NCBI GenBank assembly: GCA_905331475.1
Contig: CAJNYU010003865.1
Location: 1-64,000 of the forward strand
Length of the DNA stretch: 64,000 bases
DNA from: Rotaria socialis
Lineage: Eukaryota > Rotifera > Eurotatoria > Philodinida > Philodinidae
Reading direction: 5' to 3'
Numbering within the stretch: the first letter of the stretch is position 1; every line of letters begins with the position of its first letter. A program made the position numbers and the translations under genes. The notes under the pieces are model-generated. The model had not been told where the DNA came from, ran no database searches, and saw nothing but the letters and a program-made list of their open reading frames with translations. Shown piece after piece: positions 23,359 through 36,249 of the stretch.

Positions 23359-26300
23359 TTAATGAAACGTTTGTTCATCACTTGGATTGCTCTTATTGAA
23401 GAATACACGACTGTCATGTCTACCAGTCAACTGCTTTGGTTGTTTTTCTTTTGTTTTAACAAATGTTCTACCAATCAAATCGATAGAAGCATCCGTCATC
23501 ATTGAAGATTTTCTTTCTTCTGCTTTTTTCTGTTGATTTTTATTTTTTGACTGTCGTTTTCGATTTTCTTTTCTAATATCACCATGAGATATATTGCTCT
23601 GAGTTTGTCGAGTAGAAATTTGTCGACATAGAACGTTCTTGTTAAATAGGTATGCCTAGAAGGAAATCAGTTATTCTATTTCAATCAGTGTAAAGGAAAA
23701 TCAGAGTCTTACTTGTAATCGCTGTATGTTTGATTTATGAATATCTATATCTATGCTAGTTGGTTGTAAGCAGAATAGTTGTCCAGCATTAAGCAATACA
23801 CGACGAATCATTGCCCATTCTGTATAAAAACAAAAATCATCAATAGTCTGACTTTTTTAAACAGAAATCAATACTGCATACTAACTCTTCAGAGATAATT
23901 TATCCGCTAAATTATGCGTCAAGAGAAATGGATCTTCAATTGCTATTGTTTGACGAAACCATCCTTTTTCTAAGCGTGGCAATGGTTCATATTGCCGAAT
24001 AGTAACAACATTGTTTTTATAATCAAATTGTTCAGTATAATAACGTAAAAACTCAATCCATAATGTTCCTGATGATAATTTATTCAATCCGTAACCATTC
24101 CATACTTGATTCTGAGCAAATAAAACAAAGTTCATCGTCCAAAAACAAAACAAATTTTCAAGTAAAATAACCAATACGTACGAGTTTCTTTAAATCAGCG
24201 TAAAAGTAAACATTACAATCAGTACATTTTCGAGTAGTGCAAACATTGGGTGATTGACGATCGATTAACTAGTAAAAAAATGTAAGCAAGATTATCAACA
24301 ACAGGAAAATATGCACTTGTTGCAGAATGGGTATAACAGGCGGTTGAATTTGTTGAAGAAAGTGTATCACCATGATCGTATATGCGTAGCTTGACAATGT
24401 TCCTTGACTTGCATCGCCGATATTACATGTCTGAAATACGGCATAATAATTAGAATTCATTTCACCGTATTCATTTGAGATTATGATCTATCTATATTTC
24501 ACCGAGAGAATATAAAAAATTATTACATCTTACTTTTGCTAAAGTTTTCATTACGAAACCAAGTTCACCCACTCGTGGGTCAATGTCGGAGTACATTTTT
24601 ATTAGACGAGTGTTTTCAATAGGCTAAACAGAAGAAAAACATTTTCATAAAATATATATTCAATGATATAATCAGAATCGATTTCAGATAACAATATCAT
24701 TGACGAGCAATTAGCTGTAAGCGTTATGGTTTTTAATTAATAAGATGCATTTCGATATAATGACGCACCAGAATGTTATTAAGGCTAACGTCGAGTTCGA
24801 TATTAGACTGAAGATACATTGATCGAATGATTGGTACTCTAGCATTCCGTACTAGTATAACATTTGTCAACATATTCTTCTGTAATTTCATTGATTGAGC
24901 TAAATTATCCAAAACTTGAATGGCAGTTTCTTTTTTCTAAAATCCGGAATCAAAATTGAAATCATGAATAGAAATGACATAAATCGAATACAAACGTTCA
25001 AATCTAACAGAACACAAATATCAAGATCACTCTGACGAAAACCGAATCCATTATAGAATGAACCATATGCACTCACATGACAATTAGGATATTTTTTTCG
25101 AAATTCTACTTCAAGATATTTTAAAATTGCTTCACGTTTTCTAATATCCTCATTGGTTGGCTTGCATTCTTCTACAAACGAATAAGGATGACGAGAAGAA
25201 AAAAAACAAGCCAAAATTGATATATGCCATGTGAAGAATTCTACCTGTAATTTTTTGACAAACATTTGAGAGTAAATCAAACCATTTCCTATCAATTTCA
25301 TGCAAACCCATCATGTTCGGTAACGATGATTTGAGGCATTCAGACTTAATATGATTACTTTTATAGCACACTGTACAGACAAGTGGTGGACCCTTAATGA
25401 TACCATCCGAATATCATATTACTATAATTTATATCAAGAACTTCGTACTTTGTCTGCCCCAAAATGTTCTGCTAGAAATTCGTGCGCCATTTGCCGGGAA
25501 TTATTGAGTGAGATACTTTCCAATGATGCCAATATGTTTCCATCAATAATTTGATCAAGTTGAATCGATTGTGGAATTGGTCGTATTGTTGAAGGAGCAG
25601 AAGCAAGAATGTTTTCTGTCGGTGTCTTAGAATGAGATTCATCAATAACTTTGTCAAAATGTGACGACGCACATGACTCAGATGTCGGTAATAATTTGAA
25701 GTTATTAACAATTTCTCGCATTTTCCTATTGAACTCATGAACTATGAATAAATAATAATAAATTTATTAATATCATTTAACGAAGAAGAGAAAGAGAAAA
25801 TGAAGTGTGATATCACATAGAAGCTCATTTTTTCTCTTTTGAGAAATTAACCATAAAAGAGTTTCTAACGGACAAAAAAATTCCTCTATTTTGTGTTATG
25901 AATCTAAGCATAGTTCTTTAGCGATCAATTTTAGAAAAAAAATCTTATATATTTCGTACGAATCATATCACTTTTTAGAAGTTCTATTTTCTTTTTAGTT
26001 TGATAGAATCTCATTAGATTGTGTTCTAAACCAATTTCGCCCATGATACTTCATTTACACAATAATAGCTAACATATCGCTTAGAGTGAGAATATAGCTG
26101 CATATTATATCAAAGCGTCTTTTAATAAAACTTCTTTTGACATGAATTACTTTATCAACTTTAATGATCAATTTCAATAAGAAAGAAGTATTGTTTACCT
26201 TGTCGATGGTACTCTAGTCTAAATGTACGCTTTTGATTCTCATTGAGATTCTCAACAAGTATTTCGAATGATATAGGATGCTCGATTATATCTTCCTCCA

Positions 26301-28477
26301 AATATTGACTATCGTCTGTATCTTCATCTTTTAACTTTAATTCGTTTGCGCTAGAAAAAAGAATTAAACAAACTGCACAAAAGCCATTTTTGTTAGCTTA
26401 CCTATCGATTTTTGTTTCCTCATTGATGATAACAACATCAGGTGATACGCTAGGATTAATTTCAATTTCGTTATCATCGTTGTAGATACTGTCAGAATCT
26501 GTGTCAACATCATTCTGAAATTCTTCTTGAAACTCGTCTTCACTCACAACTGATTTATCTAATACTGGCAAGAAATTGTTATCAGGTAGCTTAACTTTTG
26601 GTTCAGGCCAAAGGTTTGATCTGTTGTCGAATGTCTGCTCATATAATTGTCGTAGGTCATGTTGTGTAAATTTTACATTTCTTGTTCTTTTTGATACTAA
26701 AGCAGTAAAAAATGATTTGCACGATTGAGATACTTCCGTGATTATTGAATTATTATTTGTTTGTTCTTTATTGCTGTTTTGACAGAAATAATTCAATGCC
26801 TTTCGAAATGTTTGTCGAAAGTATGCAAATGAAGAGTTTGCTTTCATTGTGTAAGCTAAATTCCTATTCATATATACCGGATCTATAAGGCAGAGAAAAC
26901 AAAGTTTAATTAATAGCAATTTCAATTGATAATTACCTGCACAAAATAAAGTTCGACAGAATTTTTGTTTTTCATCTTTTAGAATTGGCATTCGTGTTTG
27001 TATCGAAACAATACATTGTTGAATGTCAAATTTTGATATATAGTAAGAAAGCAGTTGAAGAAAGAGCATTTCAACAGGCGTCTTATTGTCAGTTTTCCAC
27101 GTACTAGCGTAATCGTTGCAAATACTAAGGAAGTCATTATGGTGAGCATCGCTCATTATCATCAGTGCATTATCAACTCCATAAATCTTTGTTTTTCAGC
27201 AAAAATAAAGAGAAGAAATTACGCAAACATGACAATCGAATGCTTACATATTCATGAAGACAAGGCACAATTGGTTCTTGAATTTGTTGAAGAAAATGAA
27301 TGAGCATGATATGAAAAACCATTGGATGGAGTGTACCAAAATCAGGATTATCCAGAGTGCATATCTGAATTGGACAGTAAACATATATCATAGTTGAATA
27401 TGATGCAGTCAAAAAACAAATAACAGCTGACCTTGGCAAAAAAACGAAAGAGTCGTAATAGTGAAAGTACACGTATATCAAATTTCATATAGAGACGAAC
27501 TATTTCAGAACAATTGATGCCTCGATTGTAATTCGATGTTACTCGCATGCGAAAATTTGTTTCTCGTACGAGAAAATCTATACAACACGGCTCATGGTCT
27601 ATATTCAAGCGAATGTCCTGATACAAATCTAATCGAAAATACGATCAATGAATTATAAAATAAATATATCATTACATACTGGAATTGCGAATGATTTCGA
27701 TTACTTCTCTAAGAATATTGTAAGGTAAAATTTCATTGACTTGAATATCAGTATCGATGACAACCTCATCTTTTAAACAACAAGCAAACGATACCGAACC
27801 ATAAAGAATAACTTGAGCATCTAATTGAAAAAAAATACCTGAATCATAGATTTACAAGATACATTGTTAGTTGGTTACCTGGCTTTTTAGCTAAGATAAT
27901 AGTTCGAAATTGGTTAAATAGACGTAATGCTTCTTCAAGACTTGTCCGAGATGAGTACTGTTCGGCAATGATTTTGTCAAAAACAAGTTTTAAACTTGCT
28001 AAATGTTCCAAAGTTTTCTGTTTAGGAAACATTGCAGTTTGATTCTTTCGTGACTAGCAAGAATGACACATTTCTTCATAAAAATAATCATAAATTAAAA
28101 TAAAACGAATTCTGTACCTTATTTTGTGAATAGTAACGTTCATTTCTTTCGCCACGATTGTCTACTGAAACAAAACAAAGATTATTCTACAAACTTCTGA
28201 AATTATTAAAGATCCACGTACTTGATTTTTCTGTTTCGTATTTGAATCGTTCATTTGGGTGATAATTGTGCTTTTGAGTGTATAAGAGCTGTGCCGGAGA
28301 AATATCAACGAACAATTTAGTTTCATCCTGTCTTTGCATTTCATGCGATGGTGGTCTTTGTCGTTGACATTGTGACAACCACTGTGATTTGTAGTCATCA
28401 TCAACATCAACGGGCATTGATTTATTTTGCTTCTTTTTGTCGCTGTAATATTTCAGTTTTCGTGTTGGCTGATTCAT
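23359..28477 (-). CDS. TUT4/TUT7-like terminal uridylyltransferase
   Basis: This is a many-exon gene with introns of about 50-100 bp, starting [12 protein letters not shown] and ending DEQTFH-stop. Order of domains: a basic Gln-rich N-terminus (28221-28477); a degenerate nucleotidyltransferase with LYGSVSF but no NGxGxxxSD (27690-27820); its PAP-associated half ([12 protein letters not shown] at about 27430, [14 protein letters not shown] at about 27300, [17 protein letters not shown] at about 26860); an acidic linker; a CCHC zinc knuckle [14 protein letters not shown] (about 25330-25375). The active transferase follows, with [19 protein letters not shown] (about 25010-25070) and its third acidic residue in IELDVSLN (about 24790), then [20 protein letters not shown] and the nucleotide-recognition region WNGYGLN. 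Metazoan TUT4/7 have this same tandem layout, an inactive first module and an active second one, and add uridines to pre-let-7 and short-tailed mRNAs. The reading at 26398-27162 runs through a 54-bp in-frame intron (26884-26937). Confidence 0.85.
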
Positions 28478-31400
28478 TATTGCGGAATGTGTGAAGAGAA
28501 GAGTGTGACGCTCAAATTAAACAATATCTGTCCTTGTTGTCATCTCGTTAGACACTTGTCGCATCTACAATATAGACAAAACATCTTATCTATATCATGA
28601 CGGTTAAAGCATTTTTAACTGACAACATGCAGAGCATTTTAACAGTTCTCTCGATGAAACTACTTACGAATCCTACTTTAAAAAAAAAATTTCTTTGAAA
28701 TAAGTATATATAAAACTATGACAATATTTGGTAAAGAATAATGCAATGTTGCGAAACTCATAATTTAAAAGAATGCTTGATTAAAGATCCATATTATAAG
28801 GGTTGAAATTATCTATCAACATTCGTCGAAATTAAACATAAGACATAATGAGAATCTGACTTTTTGTTGACGTTTGCAACGCATACAAATGTACGCAATC
28901 AAGAAGATCTGTTACTACAAATAACCTGCTAACAATATCATGAAAAACAATTCTAGACTCAATATGTGATTAAAAGGGATCACAAATTCTAATTAGTTGT
29001 TCATTGTAGTTTCTCTCGTGAAAGGTATGATCTTAAAAGCAAAACTTCATTGGGTTTTTATTGTTGCTTTCTTTACGATGGAACTGTTTGTTCTGTCACT
29101 TTATTTGCTTAAGCTGTAGTCGAATCAAATTATTGTCCTCGACAAAAATTTATCAAACTAAAGATATGAGCTGCGGATAACGAATCTGAACCGAGTTTTT
29201 TTTTAAATGGTAAGCTATTTGGATTATATGTAATTAGATGTTCGCAAGTCGAAATTTACGAAGAATTTGTTTTTTATTTTCTTGTAGTGATTGAGTAGAA
29301 CTCATTGAGTTGTGCCAGAAAGCGCATGTTTCGAACTTGAAAGAGAAATCGATTTCATGTGAGTCAGAAATTCAGCTCTATTCTTCGAATATACCCAAAA
29401 AGAATCAAACTTTTCTTTTTTTTCTTCTTCGAAACGTATGTTTTCTTATGAAATTCAACGAGCTCGATTCAACCAACACAAGAAAATAAAGACTAAACTC
29501 ATGAAATGTTTTGACTTCGGAACATCTTGACATAGATCAAATGCCTTAAGATGTAAATAACTCAATACGCCTTCGTCATCCGCAGCTCCTATTTTTAATT
29601 TGGTAGTTTCTCGTCGAAGACGATAATTTGATCCGAATATAGTTAAGTAAATCAACGAGCAGTACAAACAATTCCAATCATTATTATAAATAATGATTTT
29701 AGGTAGAAAGACAAGTAATAACCGTAGTCTCCTATAGATTGTTATGCGACTGTGGATGATACTATACATCACTTGTTCATGGGCATACACTTTGGCACAC
29801 TCCTCGCCCCGCACAGCTGATGACTCGGATTCGAACTCTTGTAAAAGACTATACTTATTCTGCTGATAGCATATGTTACATCTACACGAATTTGAAAGTC
29901 ATGTCTTCCATTTATTTGGACAAAGCCTAGAACTGCACTTCTCGTTTCATATCTAACCAGCATGATATTTTATGGTCGATAATAATCAAGTAAAAAATGA
30001 ATAAATGCATATATTGACAAAACAAAACAGCACAACCCTTTTAATGATATTGATTGTTCGTTTTAAAAAGAAATTCCAATCCGAATCATGGTAAATTCTT
30101 TCTGTAGCTATGGGAGTGAATGACAGAAAGACCAACATTCTACACCCATAACTCTCATCAAATTCATATGCATTGCTTCCATATTCTCACGTATTATTAA
30201 TCGGGGAAAAAACTAATTTCGATGAACCAAAAGCACTTTCGTACGCGTTCGACTTTCTACAAACTTTCACGCGAAAATAATAATAATTCTTAAACACTAC
30301 AGATGATTTGCGTTCCGATGTTTCGAATATGAGACTCTTCCCGACTTGAAAAATCACTCACCCGTGTGTGATTCGTCCGTTACGTTAGACAAAAAATGAA
30401 TCGATAAATGAATGCGTCGGGTTACGTAGACATACAACCGCAAAAAAAGCCAATGCAAGAATAGAAAAGAAAAGCACGTGCTTAATGTAATTGACTTGTT
30501 GATTTTCTTTGTAGGAACTATTTTTTTACAGAAGAAAAACAACTGCCAATATAAAAACTATTTCAAAATCGTTTACATATGCCATTGCTATTTTAAATAT
30601 ATCCTTAACTATTTGAATTGATTTGTAATTCGAAAGTTTACAAACTCAATATATCATCAGATCATGTTGAATTTAGACAAAAAAATCCATTCGACGATTA
30701 GGTATTATTCGTAGGTTTGTTTATGACTATGTGCATATAGTTTTCAATTTTTTACTTCATTAAAAGATAACATTAATGCCTGTAGTAAACGTTTAAAAGT
30801 GGATGATACAGAAAAATACTGAATGCTTATGCAACATCTAATAATAAATATTTCCATCAACTGACGATAAGACCCTAGCCTTAACTGATATTCTAGATAA
30901 ACGTAATAACTTTGATATTGCAGATTTGTTGACTTCTGGCCTCGGATTGCACGTTTTTGAAAAGTAGAAATTTGCATAGGATCAAACTTTTTAAAAACAC
31001 AGGAAAATGTAGAAGGCTGAAAATTTGTTGTTTGATTTAAAACTACATGTAACATTTAACTTTTTTGGAATCAAATTAATATGAGTACTAAATTTTTGCC
31101 AAGATTTCATTGCACTCCTTTATAAAGATACACGAAAAGAATCAGACATAATTAAATACAAACGAAATATGTTTATTTACATATTAATACAAAATATATC
31201 CGGGCGTGTGTGTTAGTACTGGTTCGTATTGCCTTTGCACTTACATTCACTTACACTCTAACCGAGTTTTAAACTTTTCAAAAACGGCATTTTGAGTTTT
31301 TTAACCAAGTTTGTTTAGATATTTTTAAATCTAACAATATATCAGTTAAAGTTTTGTTTAAAATAGATTTTCTTTTGTTTGCGTGCATGTTCATCGAAGA

Positions 31401-32921
31401 ACTTAGTGGTAAACTCGAATGAAATTTTTTTGCATCCATTTATTATTGAATGTTGCCATGATATGATTAAATGAATTCAAAGACGCAACTGTTTGTGGTT
31501 TTAGATATATTTTTACCGAATTCAATAATAATATATTGAAAATAAAACAAATTTCATCGTCGAATTCATTTAATCATATCATGACAAAATTCAATAATAA
31601 TGCATGTGAAAGTATTTCTTCTGGAAATTTCGTCCAAGTTACCAGGCTAGGGTATGGTTGGGCGTCGTCCAACTACCGGCAATTTGATTTTAAATAAACA
31701 TTATGCATCACCAAAATTAGCCTTTCTGAAAAATTGTTAGGGCACCACCCAATCATTCAACTTAGTCTAGTTACGCCACTACGGAGTGGGGGGGGGGGGG
31801 GGCAGTAATGCGAGAAATAACGTCGTATATTGTCGTTTAGGGCGATCGTAGTTGATCGTAATTCAGACCGCAAGGAATACGACGAAATACTGTCGTAATA
31901 TATAGTGTATCCGGCCGCTTACAACGTTCATAACGCTCGGCCTGAGATACTAGCTCTAGAAGTGTGTCATTTGGAGAAATAGCTTCACAAAAAATTGCAG
32001 TTTATAAGCGGCCCTGGAGAAATAAAGTATTTTTATGTCACAGGATCATGCAACCAAAACCTCTCTCTACAAATTCGAGACTTTACCCAAAAATGGTCGT
32101 TTTTATGGCATAAACATGGCAAAACAAGTCTCATCAAATGATGTTTGAATGAACTTTCTAACTGTCAGCTTTCGAGATACGGAAAAATAAAGTGTGCCGT
32201 AAACGTCACAGCGTTACGCTTCGACAAGATAATATACAGGGTATGGGCATTATAATCTCTCCCATTCACCCACGCACACGCAACTGTTGATTTTAGATTC
32301 TTGCTTCTTTTTTTCTCTCGAAGAATTGTTTCGTTACTTTTGCATAATGACAACATTTTACCTTTCTTATATTTCTTCTTCCGAGCTCTTTTCTTTTTCT
32401 TTTCTTTCTGTCCACTACGTTCTGCATTGGGAAGTACGGCTATGCGATATGAAAAATGAATCACAAATGTGTATGTATGTATGTAAATAATAATATTAAA
32501 CAAAATTATATTTATGAAAGAAAGTACTTTTCATAAATACCTAAACACATCAATATTCATTTCTGTCTGATCTATATTGGTTGATATAGTTACTCTCAAA
32601 TAACCATATTTTTTTACACTCGCGAATAGATGAAATTTTATGCACTGAAACAAAGTTGAGACAACTTGAGGGTCGATATAGACAACGGTGCCTTTCTCAT
32701 TGTAATTCATGCAATAGCCTTTCCTTTCCATCCTCATTGGGCATAGAGAAGAAATGACATAACCTTGATTAAAAATTTTGTTCGCTATATTTTCTTCGAG
32801 TATATAATTATATACGTATATAAGTTTCATACTAAAGCTTTTATTGATGATTAAATGTGGTATTGTTTGTTTCGCATAAAATAAAATAAATTATGAATGT
32901 TTGTCTCTAATACCGTTCTAT
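28478..32921. other. Gene-free stretch (4.4 kb)
   Basis: No protein family recognised on either strand. Open frames at 29455-29963 (-) and 30744-31055 (-) have no recognisable domain. The stretch holds the 31437-31603 inverted repeat and a run of 15 G at 31788-31802. The last is preceded by 'ctagttacgccactac', which may be the edge of an element. Confidence 0.45.
31437..31603. repeat. Inverted repeat, ~42-bp arms
   Basis: The left arm 'ttattattgaatgttgccatgatatg..aattc' (31437-31478) is the complement of the right arm 'gaattcatttaatcatatcatgaca..attcaataata' (31561-31603), with only a few mismatches, around an 80-bp loop. It could be a miniature inverted-repeat element. Confidence 0.65.
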
Positions 32922-35900
32922 TTATTCATTGCTAACAGGTTCAACATCAATGTTCATTGAACATTTGCGATGAGATGCAATCTTAATACCACTTTGTTTG
33001 TGGTTATCTAATGTATCTTTATCTTTAGCAATTACTACCGCCAAATCATTAGCAGGACTGACGCGAATCTTTTTTGATAGATAAAAATGTAGCTGAGTAA
33101 ATATTGCAACAAGCATTGGAGCCAATAGCAATTTAATTATGAGAAACAGCAGACCAAACACTTCCAATACGACAATCGTGAAGAGAAGATCGTGAAAAAT
33201 GACTTCTGTTTCTTGAACGATCGGTTGCTGTAAATTTTTTATATAGAATGTATTCTGTCCTATTATAATACTTATATTGGTCTGCGATCGATAAAAGAAT
33301 GTGTATTCGCTTTCACTTTGGAAAAGTTCAGTTGTGTCGAGATTGAATGAATATGCCCATATTGCACTGAATGTAGGTAATCGATTCATATTCAAAGGGG
33401 CAGTTTCATTAACGATTTGAGTTAATTGAATAGGAAAAACAGTTGACTGTGCCAGAACTTGATCGAGCGATGACGAGGTGAACGTTGAGGCGAAATTGAG
33501 TTCCATTAATGTGTACCTTAAAATAAATACAATCATTCTATTTCATAACGAGGATTAGCTTTTCGTCTTTATCCAATCTGAATAACATTCATAAGTGATA
33601 AACTCTATATGTGCAATAGATTTCTTACCGGCCATCTTCTTCCACTGCTGAAGGCCCACTAAGACCGACTCGAATGGCTCCGATTGTCTTCACTCCTGGT
33701 AATATGAGTTGAACACTAATTGTATGTACGGGGAGTACGATAGCCAAGCTTAAAGTAGTATTATTGTAATTTGTTTGACACCAAGCAATAGGGAATTGGA
33801 TGGTCGTATAAGTAGTGATACGTTGCACATAGAAAGAATCTTGACAAGTGAATGCTGTTTGTACAAGATCGATATTGAGTGTAAATGGTTGAGCGTTAAG
33901 TAGATCAAAGATAAGTTGACTTTCATCTTGAGGACGACGAGAGTTCCATGTATTTTGCATCGTCGTACTGAACTTTGCATTGCGTAAAGTAGTATCACAG
34001 GCAAATGAACTATTTTTAGTAACGTGCTCAATTGGATATTGAGAAAGATACGCATTCGAAAAGGTACACGCTGACACAACAAGCACAATGATTGCAGCAG
34101 AGGCAAGACCACCGATCCACATCTAAACAATAGAAATAGATAGCTAACAGAAATATGGCAACCTTTCAGATACGGTACGAGTAAGAAAAGTATCGTGACT
34201 TAATTTATATTCAAAATCATTTCTAAGATTTTGATTCTACAACAATCTCAGATAAGACAAACAATATATTTTCTTAAAAATCAATACCAACTATGTGTTC
34301 TCTATCGAGTTAACTATATGAGAATTCAGCACGAACTACAAGACACTAAACGAATTTTCTTATTGCAAGTAATTCAAAAGGATCAATGACTCACTGGACA
34401 TAATCCCTTGTGTATGCTTGCTCAAGTGTGTACGAGGAAACATTTCCAAATGCTTTGTCTGATTCGGAATGGTATTTTCCTTCATTAGAGACCAGCGTCG
34501 TATTTACTAGGTAGCTACGCATGTCAAGGGTAACAAACAGAAAAAGCAATCGAAACTTCAACTGTAGTAGAATTTCGAGTGATAATGAACGAGACTTTTA
34601 TAAAATATGAAATGACATACCTCTCCTTTACCGACAAGGTCTACTCTTCGAAACCATTGTTTGGTTTGATTACGTATAATGTGATGGCTAGGAAATAATT
34701 TCTCGGATAATGTCATTGCAATCACCACAATCAATGCAATGAATATGACGAAAAATACCCATGTCAGAGGTGACACGAGTGCACAATGAACCGATTTGAA
34801 ATTGAGGTTGAACATGTTCTGCATGAGTATATCATCAAAGACGGTATTATCGGGTGACTCTGGATACGCTTGATTTTGGCTGATCGATGCGAATTCTGAA
34901 TACATTATATTTCCCACAGCTCCATACGGGCAATAGGAATTTTCTGATGTGCATAGTGAACAGTTACTTGATCCTGAGCAAGGATAGCATAATTCAACTC
35001 CAGGATAATCTCGATAAGTGCCAACAATACAAGGAGCAGCGATCGATGAGTATGTTGTAGCATTTGTATTTGGATAACTTCCTGCGGGTGCAGCAATTAT
35101 GGCCACTGCGTTGCCTAAAATATCGATAATACCAAAACTCCCATTAGATGAAAAAGCAAGACGAAGAAAGAACGCGGTAATCAATGGATTAAGAACCTGT
35201 TGGCTATTCGGATAAATAAGAATCGGTAGTACTTCGTTTGAAAATCCATTCGACTGAATATCGTAGACATGGATTGATGATGATATCCATTGATAAGTCG
35301 AATATTCATAACTATTGGCAAGAATCACTGCCTTATGACCATTGCCATCCAACCATCCAACGCTCTTCCCGTAGCCCATTAATCCAATACCGTTGTCACG
35401 AGTACCTATCGGATTGTGAGTATCATTCAAAGAATACAGTAAAACAGCATTGAGTGATTGTATGCCTATAAGTACGTATCCAGCGGGCCAAGCAACACTT
35501 ACTGACAGAACTAGCGGTGATGTATAAACCTGACTCTGCGAAATATAGCGAATGGAACGTGGATCAGTCCAAGAAAATTGTAAGATATTAGCAATAGTAA
35601 AAACTTTTATAATAGTAGGACATGATTGAGATGCATTTAATTGAATGAAAAATCCACACTCGATTGCGACTGATGGTGTCGATTGACAATATCCAACCAA
35701 CACAGCATATTGATAATTCGAGCCTACATCCACTGCTCGAGGAGAAATTCCTAGGGTGTTTGGCCAAACAAATAATTGAATTGCTGGTTGTAGTTCGTAA
35801 TATAATATAAAGTCATCAGCAAAGCCATAGACACCAGTACTTTGTTCATTTATATCAATCACATAATTGTATTGTGTTGAATAGTTGGATACAATGCTTT

Positions 35901-36249
35901 CATCTTGCAACTCAAATGTACAATTATCATTTCCAATAAAATAACCCATCAAATTATTGCCTGGTAGATCAATGCAATTGTAGACGAATGAAATATCATT
36001 TGTAGATGGAACAATAACATTATAAACAACGTCACATGTTGAGGAATTGAACCAAAGGATACAGTTGTTAGTCCCGTTATTCGGAAGTAGAGAGATAAAC
36101 CAACCCTCAAATAAATTGAAGGCACTAACTAATATACGATCATTCATTGCAATTTTAATTCCATAGAGATCATTGTCAGTTACTACTGCTGTGTACGTGA
36201 ATGCAGGATAGGATGCAATCAAAAAGAGCACAATACTGATAAACAACAT
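32922..36249 (-). CDS. Polytopic membrane protein with ephrin-receptor-like Cys module
   Basis: The exons read 34621-36249, 34395-34561, 33629-34122 and 32922-33517, about 960 residues in all. The protein has a signal peptide (LFISIVLFLIASYPAF), then a large Asn-glycosylation-rich ectodomain with beta-propeller-like repeats (GWLDGNGHKAVILAN; FGIIDILGNAVAIIAAPAGS). A Cys-rich module CIVGTYRDYPGVELCYPC..CSLC..C resembles the ephrin-receptor-like (GCC2/GCC3) domain. A first membrane helix (LTWVFFVIFIALIVVIAM) follows, then a second (GGLASAAIIVLVVSA), an extracellular loop and a third (TIVVLEVFGLLFLIIKLLLA), and a charged cytoplasmic tail ending DVEPVSNE. Function unknown; similar proteins are abundant in bdelloid genomes. 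One junction is odd: exon 2 ends two bases into a codon at CA|GTGAGT, but the good reading of exon 3 starts exactly at TTTAG|ATG, so one base is missing. Confidence 0.75.

Noticed and set aside
29815-29850. 'gttcgaatcc' resembling a tRNA T-loop (minus strand)
   Set aside because: The bases on either side do not form a 5-bp T stem, and no acceptor or anticodon stem can be drawn.
29455-29963. Two overlapping minus-strand open frames
   Set aside because: No domain, no splice-consistent joining and mixed composition; not supported as a gene.
31788-31802. Run of 15 G as a possible functional quadruplex
   Set aside because: A single homopolymer next to what looks like an element edge; it may also be a sequencing or assembly length error.
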